Source: Xylona heveae TC161
Lineage: Eukaryota; Ascomycota; Xylonomycetes; Xylonales; Xylonaceae
DNA: 64,000 bases
Direction: 5' to 3'
Assembly: GCF_001619985.1 (NCBI RefSeq)
Contig: NW_017264200.1
Coordinates: 1-64,000 of the forward strand
How positions within the stretch are numbered: the stretch's first letter is position 1; each line of letters starts with the position of its first letter. Shown here in pieces: positions 11,301-21,988 of this stretch. A program made the position numbers and the translations under genes. A model generated the notes under the pieces. That model saw only the letters and a program-made list of their open reading frames with translations. It had not been told where the DNA came from and did not search any database.

Positions 11301-14300
11301 GGAGAAGACACGGCCCATTTCATCTCGAGGATCTGTATTATCGGGCGCTGCAAGAGTGAGGTCACTGAATCCGTTGCGTTTCAAGGCTTCGCCCCACATC
11401 TTCTCATTCATTGTAGGACCCCATGGCCGGTAGCTCTCTTCCGACATCCACCAGCCGGGCAAACAACCAAAGAGAAGGAAGACTTGGTTGAGGATATTTG
11501 ATATTTCGACGAGAATCAAGCGACCACCGGGTTTAAGCAATTTCCTAGTATGCGCGAGAGTGCGATCGATATTTGCTGTGGCGTGGAGAACCGAGGCCGC
11601 CACAACGAGATCGTATTGTTGTTCGCCAAAACCCTGTTCCACAGGATCCTCCTCGATATTGAGTCGGCGATACTCCATCAGGCCTTTCCAGTCCTTGAAT
11701 TTGATCTCCGCTTCTTCAAAAAACCCAGAGGAGATGTCGGTGAAGGTGTAGGAATTGAACCTTGGGTATCGACCATTGCTTCCCCCCATCGCAGCCAGGA
11801 TGGGAGCCGTGGCACCTCCAGTGCCGCCACCAATCTCGAGTACCTTCATATTGGGATTTTTGTTCGAAAGAATTTCGGCATAACGATACAGGATGTCATA
11901 GCCTAGCACCCCTTCATAGTACTTGTAGAGCAGCTCGTCCTCTAACATGAGCGCCAGAGGGTCGACTGCTCCTGTTAGGACCTTGTCCAGCTTACGACCG
12001 ACTCGACAGATCAGCTGCGAGTCGATACCAGATGACTCTAACCGTGCGGCCAAGACTTCCATCTTTTCGCGGATGGCGGGATTGTCCAACTGCTCCCACT
12101 CGACGTTCTGGTGCGGCATTTGACGAGCCTTGACTAGGTCTCGCTGAAGTTGCATATACCGGAAGAACTTCTGGTGATGAGGCTTCATTGAAGGAACCTG
12201 CTCCTCCTTCACTTGTTGCAACACCTGGTAATAGTAATAATAGGCAATTGCTTCTAGGTTTGACACGCGCTGCGGGTCTTCAGGTGTCACAATATACTTT
12301 CGCATCAACTCGTCTCCTATGGGCTTGGAGAGAAGCTCTGGATCCGGATGCCAACTTGCATGGAAGCACAGCTTCTTCACCGCCGCTCTGGAAACGTCGT
12401 CATCATCCTCTGTAGGCCCCGCATCTACTCCGCTGCATCTCACTCCCTTGAAGCTGGCCATCGGCAGCCCGCTGGCTTCATCGTGGACCAGTACATCTGT
12501 GGTAACCTCGCGAAATCCAGTCTGGCCCGCGGTAGAGACGCAGTGGAAACGGTGACCTGGCTCCTGGGCGATATCAGCGCAGAGAAATGTCTCATCAAAA
12601 AAGACTGGCATAAAAGGGGAGGAGCAAATGTTCGTGCCATGTAACAGAGCAGGGAAGAGCATCTGGATGAAACCGTCCATAGTTGCTGGATGAATGAGAT
12701 ACGGATACTCATAGTTAAACGGCATCAAGCTCTTGGTATCAGGCACAGTTACTGTTGCCGTCGCGGCCCCTTCGTTGGTCCGAAGCTCCCCAGTGAAGTT
12801 ACGGAAGGGCTCCTCGTAGACAAGACCGACAGCACCAACTACATCGTATAGATTGCTCGAGGTCCGCGAACTGGAAAATTTCTCCGTGGATAAGACCTTT
12901 TCCAATGAAGGGTTATACGTGAAGTTGCTTCCTGACAGACTCTTATCGGATTCATGAACAGCGGAGATCAGGCCATGGGCATGTTCCGCCCATCCGTCCG
13001 AAGAAGAGTAAGAGAAGGCCCGGAATTCATACCACGTATCGGAGAATGATGCACTGCTTTCCTTATAGTGACGTAAGGAGAAGAGGGTCTCCACTCCCTC
13101 TTCGCTGGCGGGGATGATCAAAGCACGGCTGAGCTTCACATCCTTCAGCCGATAACCCACGAAAGTCCCAAGAGGTGTTGTGTACTCGGGCATGTCGCGT
13201 AGGTGATGCAGTGCCTCAATAGCCATGCAAATATAGCCCGTGCCGGGGTAAATGTACGAACCCTGAACAATGTGTCCCTTGAGCCATGGCTGTTCTCGAA
13301 GCCGGATGAGGTTCCTCCACCTTGGTTCCATCGGATTCCAGTCATTGACCGGGTAGCCCAGGAAGTCGGTTCGTGCATGCCGTCGGAAGCGATGCTCCAG
13401 GCTCAGTCGAGACTCGGACCAGTGCCGCTTGGAGTGATTCCAGAAATAAGTAGGCAGATCGACCACCACCTGCGGCATGGTATGGAGACCATCTGGGGAA
13501 TTGATCTTGCTGAGATCGATCTTGTATCCTTTGGCGAAGAGGAAAGCCACCGCCTCCAAAGTGGTCTGACAAGCATCTTGGCCACGTGAGAGAATGGACT
13601 TGTACACAATTCCACTCTTTTCGAGACTGGGAACGCCAAGAATCTGTTTGACGGGCCCAGCAAGACCAGCATGGGGTCCTATCTCGACTAGGGCATCGAC
13701 CGCGGCTTGGTTTCCAGCTCCTCGGCGAGCTCGCTTTGTTGTTGCGCGACGGCTACATAGGGTCTGCAGAGCGTTATTGAAGCGCACGGGAGACACCATG
13801 TTTTTACTCCAGTATTTTGGACCGAGGATATCATTGGCCGTCACAGGCTCACCAGTGACTGTGGAGACCATCTCCACAGTATCGTCAGCAAGGTTGACCT
13901 CTATACCCGCCAGGGATAGTTCATAGTCAGGCGCGACCGCCTCCATGTGGTGGGAATGATAGGCAGTGTGAACTTTTAGGAAACGAGCAAAAACACCGTC
14001 CTTCTGTAGCGCCTGACCAAGAGCTTCTAAGACAGGACGATCTCCGGAGACAGTGACATTGGTCGGGCTGTTGATACAGGCAACAAATGCTTTCCCCAAT
14101 GCAGGATCAAGGCCTCCGATTCTCTCCTCGGCGTCAGCCTCTGAGAGACCTACTGCCATCATAGCTCCATCGGCAGAGGGCAACTTGGCCTTCACCAGAC
14201 TAGAGTGCAAGCCCCGGAAATAGGCAGCCTTGAGAGCCGATTCTGCTGGTAAAATTCCCGCTGTGTAGGCGGCTGCAATCTCTCCGCTAGAGTGGCCGAT

Positions 14301-16595
14301 CACCTTTGTTGGTCGGATTTCCCAGCTGGACAAGAGATCGACCAAGGCAATCTGCAAAGCAGTGCACGCCGTTTGACTGATGAGGGACTCGTTAATCCGC
14401 GACTCACGCTCGTCCTTGCTTAGCTCCTCTATATTGCACACCGTTAGTCTGTATTCGGTTTCTTCCAACCCCGGCTGCGGCATTATGTGAAGGGAACGAG
14501 TTGAAGAGGCTTTACTTACCGAGCAAAGACCACTCAGCCCCCAGCTTCCGGATGAACAGATCGGCCTGCTCCAGACGCTCCTGAAAGAGGGGATACACCT
14601 TACTGAGCTCCCGGCCCATCCCAAACCACTGTGCACCCTGGCCAGTGAAGACAAACGCTACCCTCAACGGGTTGAGGGACGCACGGATCGGCTTCTGTCG
14701 AGTAGCTGCAACCTTTTCGACGAGATCACTCAGGGAGTCAGCAACAAGAAAGGACTTCCAGGGCAGCATCGAACGACGGCTGCACAGAGTGTATGAAAGG
14801 TTGTCCAAGAAGGCTTCTTCGTTGCTCTCCTCCCGTTCCGCCAGGTGTTCTGCATAAGCAGCACCGCTCTTCCCAGCAATGTTCTCTTCGTGAGTGGACC
14901 AGAGAAAGATTCGATGGCGCCGATTCTCTGTGGAAGTATGTCCATTGGTCCCATTCTCGTGCCCGTTAGGCTTGGTCACCTCATCCTCGGTGTTCCCATT
15001 CCCAATCATCGTCTTCAGGTCCAAGATGGGGGTCCGTGATGTCCTGTGAGAGCCTTGCAATCCGCGACTTTCAAGATAGTGATAGGCATCATCGAGAATG
15101 ACATGCCCATTAGTGCCTCCAAAGCCGAATGAGTTGACGCTAACTCGTCGTTGCCCGTCGAGTGGCCAAGCGGTAAGCTCAGTTGGGACGCGGAGATTCC
15201 AGCCGTCAAGGTCAATTTGAGGGTTGGGGTTCTCGAAATATAGATTGGGGGCAATCGCGCCCCGTTCTAGCGCGAGTACGGACTTGATGACGCCTGCCAA
15301 ACCACTGGTACCTTCCGTGTGGCCGATGTTCGTTTTAACGCTTCCCACGTACAACGGTATTTTCTCGTCCTGATCATTTAGCGGACGATGTGGTCCAAAA
15401 AAGGCTCCAATGGCACCAGACCTTTTCAAATTCGAAGGGTTTCTTGGTCAGCGCAACATGCAAAAGAAAATTGATAGTGAGCAACAAAACACTTACTCGA
15501 GGGGGTCACCAGCTTGGGTTCCAGTTCCGTGAGCCTCGAAGTAGCCAGTTTGCTTGGGGTCACAGCCAGACTCTTCATAGGCCGTCCGAATTAGCTCTTC
15601 TTGGGCCTCCTTGGACGGCAACATAATGCCAGAGGTTTTGCCATCCTGATTGCATGCAGTACCTCGAATGACTGCGCGAATGGTGTCATTGTCGCGAATG
15701 GCATCGGCCAGTGGCTTGAGAATCAAGGTCGCGATACCCTCGCCACGGGAGTAACCATTGGCCCGGGAATCAAAGGTGAAGCACCGAGAATCAGGGCTGA
15801 AGAAATGCATATTAGACATGGTCACTATAATGTCTGGGTTTAGAATCAGATTGGTCGCGCCGACAATGGCTCGATGGCTTTCGCCGGTGCGCAGACTTTG
15901 ACACGCCAGATGCAGAGCAACCAAGCTACTGCTACAAGCAGTGTCCAAGGTCAGGCTGGGCCCCTTGAGGTCATAGAAGTAACTGATTCGATTGGACAAG
16001 ATGGCGGCACCGTTTCCGGTGACTGAATACAGCGGTGCCGTCTCAGGATCTCGGTCGATGATCTCGTAATAATCACGGGAGAAACTTCCCACGTAGCAGC
16101 TGGTGTCGGAGCCAGCGAAATCCTCCATGGTCATGCCGCCATTTTCCATGGCTTCATATACGCATTCCATGAGAATCCGTTGCTGGGGGTCTATACTCTT
16201 TGCCTCTGTTGGAGGAATTGAGAAGAAGGATGCGTCAAAAGCAGCAACATCCTGTTTCAGGAAATGACCCCCTCGTGCATTTGTCTGTGGGCGAAAAGAA
16301 ATTGCAGTTAGCCAATCGCTCTGTCAATATTGACGAATTGTCTCATTCATACATTTCCTGCTCTTTCGCCATCTGGGTGATAAAAGGCATCAATATTCAT
16401 TCGGTCTTTGGGCACTTCACTCCATGCGGCCTCTTTTTTCGCACACAGATCCCACAGCTTGTCGGGATTGGTCGCTTCTCCTGGAAGTCGACATGCCATG
16501 CCAACAATTGCGATTGGCATGGATTTATCCTGTTGTAAGATGGAGTCGACTTGCGGCTCGGGTTGCGAGTAGCCATTGCCTGTGAGAAGCGGCAT
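8365..16595 (-). CDS. Highly reducing polyketide synthase (KS-AT-DH-cMT-ER-KR-ACP)
   Basis: Five exons (16595-16353, 16284-15497, 15421-14520, 14428-9651, 9543-8365) give 2629 aa; an ATG three codons earlier (16604) is possible. Landmarks: KS with DTACSSS (Cys198), EAHGTGTQAGD and NIGHTEG; AT with GHSSGE (Ser691); DH with the His of WLKGHIVQG (about 1028) and Asp of HPATMDG (about 1227); a methyltransferase with intact LEIGGGTGG (about 1512); ER with GLECAGT and AAAGGVGQAA (about 2050); KR with ITGFGGLG and ANYSAGN (about 2398); ACP with GIDSL (Ser about 2575). All seven domains look active, so the product should be a reduced, alpha-methylated chain. There is no TE or reductase domain, which points to release in trans, probably by the FSH1 hydrolase at 17924. 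Exact product not predictable. Confidence 0.97.
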
Positions 16596-16945
16596 TTTGC
16601 ACAAATCGATGGGATCGTCACAATGTTGTTAGGCAAGTCTTCTGGGATATGCTCATGGAGGATTCGACAGAAAAAGTTCGATAAAAGGAGATGTTAATTG
16701 GCAATGTGATAGTAAAATCCGGGGCTGTTCCCCCGGATTATAAGATATTGGTTCAAGCACATTTTCCCAGGCCATCTTCATCTGCGGGTACACCTCCGGT
16801 GGATTTCTTGGAAACCAACTCATTTCAGGGGAAGAATATAGTTCAATGGGTTTTGGCAGAATTAGAGACCTTGGTTTCTGAGAAGATTGATTGCTGTGGT
16901 CTGAACAAGATGGCTCGGCATGTTTCAATATGCTCTTTCAGGGCA

Positions 16946-16956
16946 GTCGGAGGATT
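16946..16956 (+). promoter_or_regulatory. Variant cluster motif near the PKS
   Basis: GTCGGAGGATT differs from CTCGGCGGATT at two positions. It lies about 350 bp upstream of the PKS start. A weaker candidate than the exact copies. Confidence 0.25.
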
Positions 16957-17651
16957 AACAACCAAGATGAGGTGGGGTCTAGTCATCCTGCGGAGGGATT
17001 CAGGGAAAAGATAAGATAAAAGATGTCAGCACTAGTTGGGTTTAGTGGCCTAAGATCCGCCCCTTGTGTTATCAATTCCACTAATCTACTAACCGAAAGG
17101 ACGCCCAAGGATGAATGGGACCGGGCTGAGTCGCTGATCGTCCAGTCTGGACCTCGAGGCTGATGCTAACACACCGATAATACGAGTAAATCTGTTATAC
17201 TGGACTAGTAAAAAGATTTTAGGCTGATGGAATAATATAATCATTTTCTACTGAGCAGCATATTCAATAAGATAACGGGGTGATACTTATTCCAAAACAA
17301 ATAGGAGTACATTAAGTACTATTGCGGTCGCTGAAGTTTGACGACAGCACTAGGGATATAAGAATTGATATGCATGATTATAAGTATTAAATTGAGCCAA
17401 ACTATAGCATCGCTCTAAAACCATAAAGAAATATACTAATCTGCCGCCCTGTATCATAGATAGACACCAGGCCTTCAAATGATCGAAGAGTCCCTTGATA
17501 ATGCAAGGCTCATCCTCCGCTAGCAATAGCTTTAGTCATGATCATGCCACAAGATCTAGTGCGTATCGGAAATGCTTGTCTCGGCAGAATATCTGCTCCG
17601 CTGACTTGCAGTGAACAATTACCCGTGGTTCATGGGGGCCAAATTGGTTCT

Positions 17652-17662
17652 CTCGGCGGGTA
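17652..17662 (+). promoter_or_regulatory. Cluster promoter motif, PKS/FSH1 copy
   Basis: CTCGGCGGGTA, about 270 bp upstream of the hydrolase start and about 1.06 kb upstream of the PKS start, in their shared divergent promoter. Confidence 0.5.
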
Positions 17663-17923
17663 TTTTTCAGATTCCGTTGGTGCTCACCCTGCGTCTGCTA
17701 TGCTTCTCCCATTCGGTTGAACTGGTCAAGAAAGCAAAGCAGAGTCTAGAATTTTTATTGTCCAAGACATTTCCATTTCAGCCTGTCAGCTAGAAATAAA
17801 GACTAGTACAACAAGACGGTAAGCAAATAAATTGCCATTTGCACGGGGAGTTTTCTATCCCTTCATCTCCTCTTCACTCCATTATTCCGTTTTGAAGCTT
17901 CCGTGTATGGTTCTATTGTAAAG

Positions 17924-18935
17924 ATGAAGTTTCTTTGCCTCCATGGAGCCGGTACCAACTCGCATGTATGTGGTCATCTCTCAATACCCTGTGGCCGTGC
18001 TACAATCAATATTCTCTTTTGTGACCATGCTCACCTAAATTGTTGGATACTGGTTAGGTCCTCGAGATACAATTCGGTTGGTGCCCCGTATGATGCAATA
18101 TGATTGTAAGGAATAGCCACCGTGGACTGAGAATTATACAGGCCCAATTCGCGAAGCTCTGAGCTCTAATGGCCAATTCGAATTCTACGATGCATTCTGT
18201 GAAGTAGAGCCGGTTGAAGGTAAGAGAAACATCAATCCAGTCTCCTCAATTTTTCAGTTCTCATATGTCAGAGCGAAATAGAAAACCTTACTGACGCTTA
18301 TGAATTGCTTAGAGATTAGAAACATCTTTGCCGGGCCCTTTTTTACCTGGTATTCTCCAGGGCTTGGAGGACATACACTTGAGGAAGCAAAGGCAGAGTT
18401 ACTTGACATAATCGAAACCGAGGGACCTTTTGATGCATGTCTGGGATTTTCTCAAGGCGCAGCTCTGCTAGCGGCAGTCATGATAGATCATCAGAAAAAC
18501 AATCCTTTCGGCCCTAACCTTTTCAAATTAGCCGTCTTCATCTGCGGTGGCGCCCCACTCCTCGTCACAAAGTCACTCCAAGAGCCAGATTTTCTATACA
18601 GTCCTCCCGTGGCCAGTATGGCTGCGTTGACGGAACCGTGGATGGGTCCATATGTTCCCGGTCATGAACCTCATCCCGACGAGTCTTGGAATATTTTCCT
18701 GGCTGAAAAGGTCCGCGAGGCAGGTTTGACCATTCGCATTCCAACTGCTCATATTTACGGCTCCAAGGACAACACGCTTAAAGAAAGTTTGAGGTTGCGA
18801 GACATTTGTGACCCGAGAAGAAGAGTGGAATTCGATCATGGACGCGGACATGAAGTGCCACGAGCACCTCATTTAGTCCAGCAAATGGCCGCAACCATAA
18901 GAAGGGCGATAGACAATGCACTCACTGCGCATTGA
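17924..18935 (+). CDS. FSH1-family serine hydrolase (likely polyketide-releasing)
   Basis: Four exons (17924-17965, 18058-18076, 18142-18219, 18313-18935) give 253 aa. The second exon is only 19 nt and supplies the VLEIQF part of the family's N-terminal block after MKFLCLHGAGTNSH. The alpha/beta-hydrolase triad is readable: Ser93 in GFSQG, Asp199 in GSKDN and His226 in GRGHEVPR. There is no signal peptide, so it should be cytosolic. FSH1 proteins include LovG, the thioesterase that frees the lovastatin nonaketide. The gene is divergent from a PKS that has no release domain, so chain release is the likely role. Proof-reading or hydrolysis of another ester remains possible. Confidence 0.9.
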
Positions 18936-19759
18936 AGAATGAATTCACTTGGCTGTTTGTGGAAGAAACTTCTATGGCGTGCTTTTGGGTGTTGAGCTCT
19001 TCCCATTTCGTTTTTCTTTTTCCCTTCGTTCCTACGGAATTTTGATGTATGTTTGGAATATAAAAGACAGGAGAATATCCCTTTCAGATACTTCCTCGAA
19101 GATAAATGTCCTAAAAATGTTGATCCTTTGCCTTCGTACTTTTTCCATGACTCCCCTATCATTTTGTATTTAATTTCTTCCTCGAAGTAGGTAATTAAGA
19201 CTACCAAATCGTTCGATTAGAGTATTCACCCTTAATACCAAAACCAACTTTTTATTTAAAGGAAATATATGCATTGAATACATAATATCACACTATTTTA
19301 AATTTCCCCCGAGATACGCTTGTTGAGAATTCTGAACCGCTGAGCTACTCCACTGATATATCTACAATGTATGTATTTTTTTTTTTTATTATCTTGCTGC
19401 TATCTAAATAACGCGCCCGATTTTGGAGATGGAAAAGACCATGAAAACGTCAAATTGTCAATTATAAGTTCCACACAGATATACTGGATGTGGAATACCC
19501 CCTTCCAAAGCTATGTCTATCTTACTTCTAGCAACATTGCCCGCACAGCAAGAGAGATATGAATCGTAATAGATTACCCCAGTACCCAAAAACACTAGAA
19601 CATTACTTGCGCCAAAGCAAGAAAATTTACACAAGGCCAATATAAACTCTCCGACTCTCCCATATTAATACAGCAAGATTAGACCCTTACTTTCAATACA
19701 GCAGCAGTGGATAAAACCAGATAAATTATATAGAACTTGTTCTATCTACCCATCCAACC
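18936..19759. other. Intergenic region between convergent genes
   Basis: AT-rich sequence between the 3' ends of the FSH1 hydrolase and the flavin monooxygenase. No gene is supported. It contains a short tRNA-5'-half-like stretch (about 19322-19360, minus strand) that I reject as a gene. Confidence 0.45.
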
Positions 19760-21349
19760 TCAGCCTTTCGATTTCGCTTTTTCAATCTCATCGCTGTAAC
19801 TCACTATAAATTCAGATTAGTTAAAACCGCGATTTCATATGTAATTGTTGATAAAATATGAATGCAGACAAAATAAATCCACATACCAGGAAAGGGTTCC
19901 ACGGAAGCCACAGGGTGCCGAATAAACATGTCCAAAACGTATAATGCCCAATTTCGTAGCCAAGCCCTCCAAGGTGTATTACCCGCAGCAAATACGAGTT
20001 GATGAACGAACATGCTCTTTTTCGCGTTTTCAAACCCACGTTCTAACATTGACTTTTCATACGCGGCTAGTCGTTCCGTGAGAGACTCCTGTTCTTTCTC
20101 ATTTGATTTGAGTGCTTCTGCAAGGGCTAATGCATCGGCAATGGCACTCGTGGCACCCTTTCCAAGATATGGAGTCATGCTTAAAGTTTTGAAGTTAGTG
20201 TCAATGGCTTTGGCAGGCAGCTACAAAAGGGAAGGCATTGTAGCATCGACTTACCTATGAGCAGCGTCTCCCATTATCGTCACTTTTCCAGTCTCCCATG
20301 GATCAATTGGATCTTGTGTTTTAATGTGAGAGACGTAGACAGACTTGGGCACGCTAATAGCAATCAAGGATCGAAGAAGGGGGTGCCAATGCTGTGCTCG
20401 CGCAAGACACTCATCTTTCAACTCTTCAGGCGTCATGGCGTCGGGATGTTTGCTTTGATTGAAAAACTCGTTTGTGTAGCATCCCATGCCAAGCATGAGG
20501 AACGAGTCTTCTGGGTCAATGTTCTCCAAATCATATGTGCCGTAAGGTTTTGCCGGATTCTTGTAATATGCGACAACCATGGATTTTCTCGGAGTCATGG
20601 CCTATATGGAGAGAAATTAGCTTTCAACTGGTATCTTTTGCTTTTGGAATGTGGAAAATGCAAAGAATATCACTGATCAATCATTATTGACGGAGTCGCC
20701 TTACCAAGCATCCAGATGCCCATGGAATCATGGCTTCAGTCTCTGGAGTAAAAGGCGCCTTGAAATAAATGACTGTCACGCCACTGTCGCTTCTGCTGCT
20801 ATTGGGAAGAAGCTGCTTTCGTACACGAGAGCCGGCGCCGTCTGCACCGATGAGCAAATCGCACTGAATCGACTCGCTATTCGCAAAGTGAACATTGACG
20901 CCATCCTCGCTCTCTTCATAGGATTTGAACTCTTTGTGAAACTTTACAAAGTCATCACAGCCATGCAGCAAGGCATTGCGGAGCTTCCATCTCGAAATCG
21001 AGCAGAGGGACCGTGACTCATCCAGGTCAACGCGGCATTTCACCGCGCACGTCTCGTCCATAAGGCATACTCTATTTCCTTGACTCTTGGGAATTCCAAC
21101 GGCCCGGTCGACCAGATTTCGAACTTTGGATGGAAGCTGCTCCCGAAGAGAATCGAGAACGGCGGGAGTTACGAGGATGCGAAACCCCACCAAGGAGCTA
21201 CCGTTACCCTCAGGGGCCCCACGTTCATAGACTGTTACCACGAATCTTTTGTCCTGGCGAAGAGTCTGCGCAAGTACAAGCCCACCAGGACCCGCTCCAA
21301 CGATGGCGACTCGAAGCGGCGGTCGTGATGATTCAGTTAAGGTTGACAT
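19760..21349 (-). CDS. FAD-dependent monooxygenase (group A, salicylate-hydroxylase-like)
   Basis: Four exons (21349-20705, 20601-20255, 20179-19887, 19803-19760) give 442 aa; the last exon is 44 nt and ends in SYSDEIEKAKSKG. Landmarks of single-component aromatic-hydroxylase-type enzymes: the dinucleotide-binding GAGPGG at residues 18-23, the DG motif in LLIGADGAGSR, and the FAD-ribityl motif GDAAH followed by MTPYLGKGA. There is no membrane segment at the N-terminus. Family members hydroxylate or epoxidise activated or polyene substrates with NAD(P)H and O2. It shares a divergent promoter with the MFS exporter at 21989, which carries two cluster motifs, so it is very likely a tailoring enzyme of this pathway. 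The substrate is unknown. Confidence 0.9.
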
Positions 21350-21524
21350 GGTTATGCTTTCTCCACCCGCGTAGAGGCACGAATGAATGTTGTGAAGGCA
21401 TTCACACAACCCAACAAGCTCTCCCCACGAGAACGCTCTATATTAAATGGATGCATCTTCTCCGAATCTATTTCATAGCCCAGGACAGAGGAGGTTTGCT
21501 AGAATCATCCCATACTCGGCGGAT

Positions 21525-21535
21525 ACAAGACACAC
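21525..21535 (+). promoter_or_regulatory. Cluster promoter motif, copy 1 of a pair
   Basis: CTCGGCGGATA, same orientation as the copy at 21553. Confidence 0.5.
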
Positions 21536-21552
21536 GCGGACATTAACAGTTG

Positions 21553-21563
21553 CTCGGCGGGTT
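21553..21563 (+). promoter_or_regulatory. Cluster promoter motif, copy 2 of a pair
   Basis: CTCGGCGGGTT, 28 bp from the preceding copy, start to start; both copies face the same way. Confidence 0.5.
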
Positions 21564-21988
21564 TTTATTGGTCGCCGGCTGCGCTTTATGTTTCTTACAT
21601 AGTAACATAATAGCTAAGTCGCTTTTGGCGAAACCATTTCTTTAATGAGTTGAATCAGCTGCAAATTCATGATGCTGATGAAAAGGTTTATTGTCAGACT
21701 ATAACCATCGAGACGACGTGGGGTGGAAACGGGTTCATTACTGCCCGGTCTTGCGGCAAAATATGTCGTACAATACTGGGGTTCCCTGCTATGTTACCGG
21801 GTGAAATCGCCGAGTTCCACTTAAGATCACTCACCACGTTCGGGGACGGGCGCAGCTATTGCCCCGACTCTTACTGAGAGATTTGAGGATGAGCCCGTCT
21901 AATACCTTCAATGTCCCTTCTGATTTCCCTCCGCTAGTCTCCCGCCTTTTCAGTTGGCTTAGCTAGTGTGCTGTCACTGGTACTACTA

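Larger units (their letters stand above)
16596..17923. other. Divergent promoter region of PKS and FSH1 hydrolase
   Basis: 1.3 kb without a convincing gene; a 91-codon frame at 16653-16928 has no recognisable features. The region separates the PKS (leftward) from the hydrolase (rightward) and holds one exact and one variant copy of the cluster motif. Confidence 0.5.
21350..21988. other. Divergent promoter of flavin monooxygenase and MFS exporter
   Basis: 639 bp without a gene. Two exact cluster motifs lie 28 bp apart at 21525 and 21553, about 180-210 bp upstream of the monooxygenase start and about 430 bp from the exporter start. Confidence 0.5.

Noticed and set aside
16653-16928. 91-codon minus-strand frame upstream of the PKS
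   Set aside because: Lies in the promoter region and does not join the PKS reading frame.
19322-19360. tRNA 5'-half-like sequence on the minus strand (GTAGCTCAGCGGTTCAG)
   Set aside because: It matches an A-box-like arm, but no T-arm or acceptor-stem partner follows, so it is not a tRNA gene; at best an old fragment.
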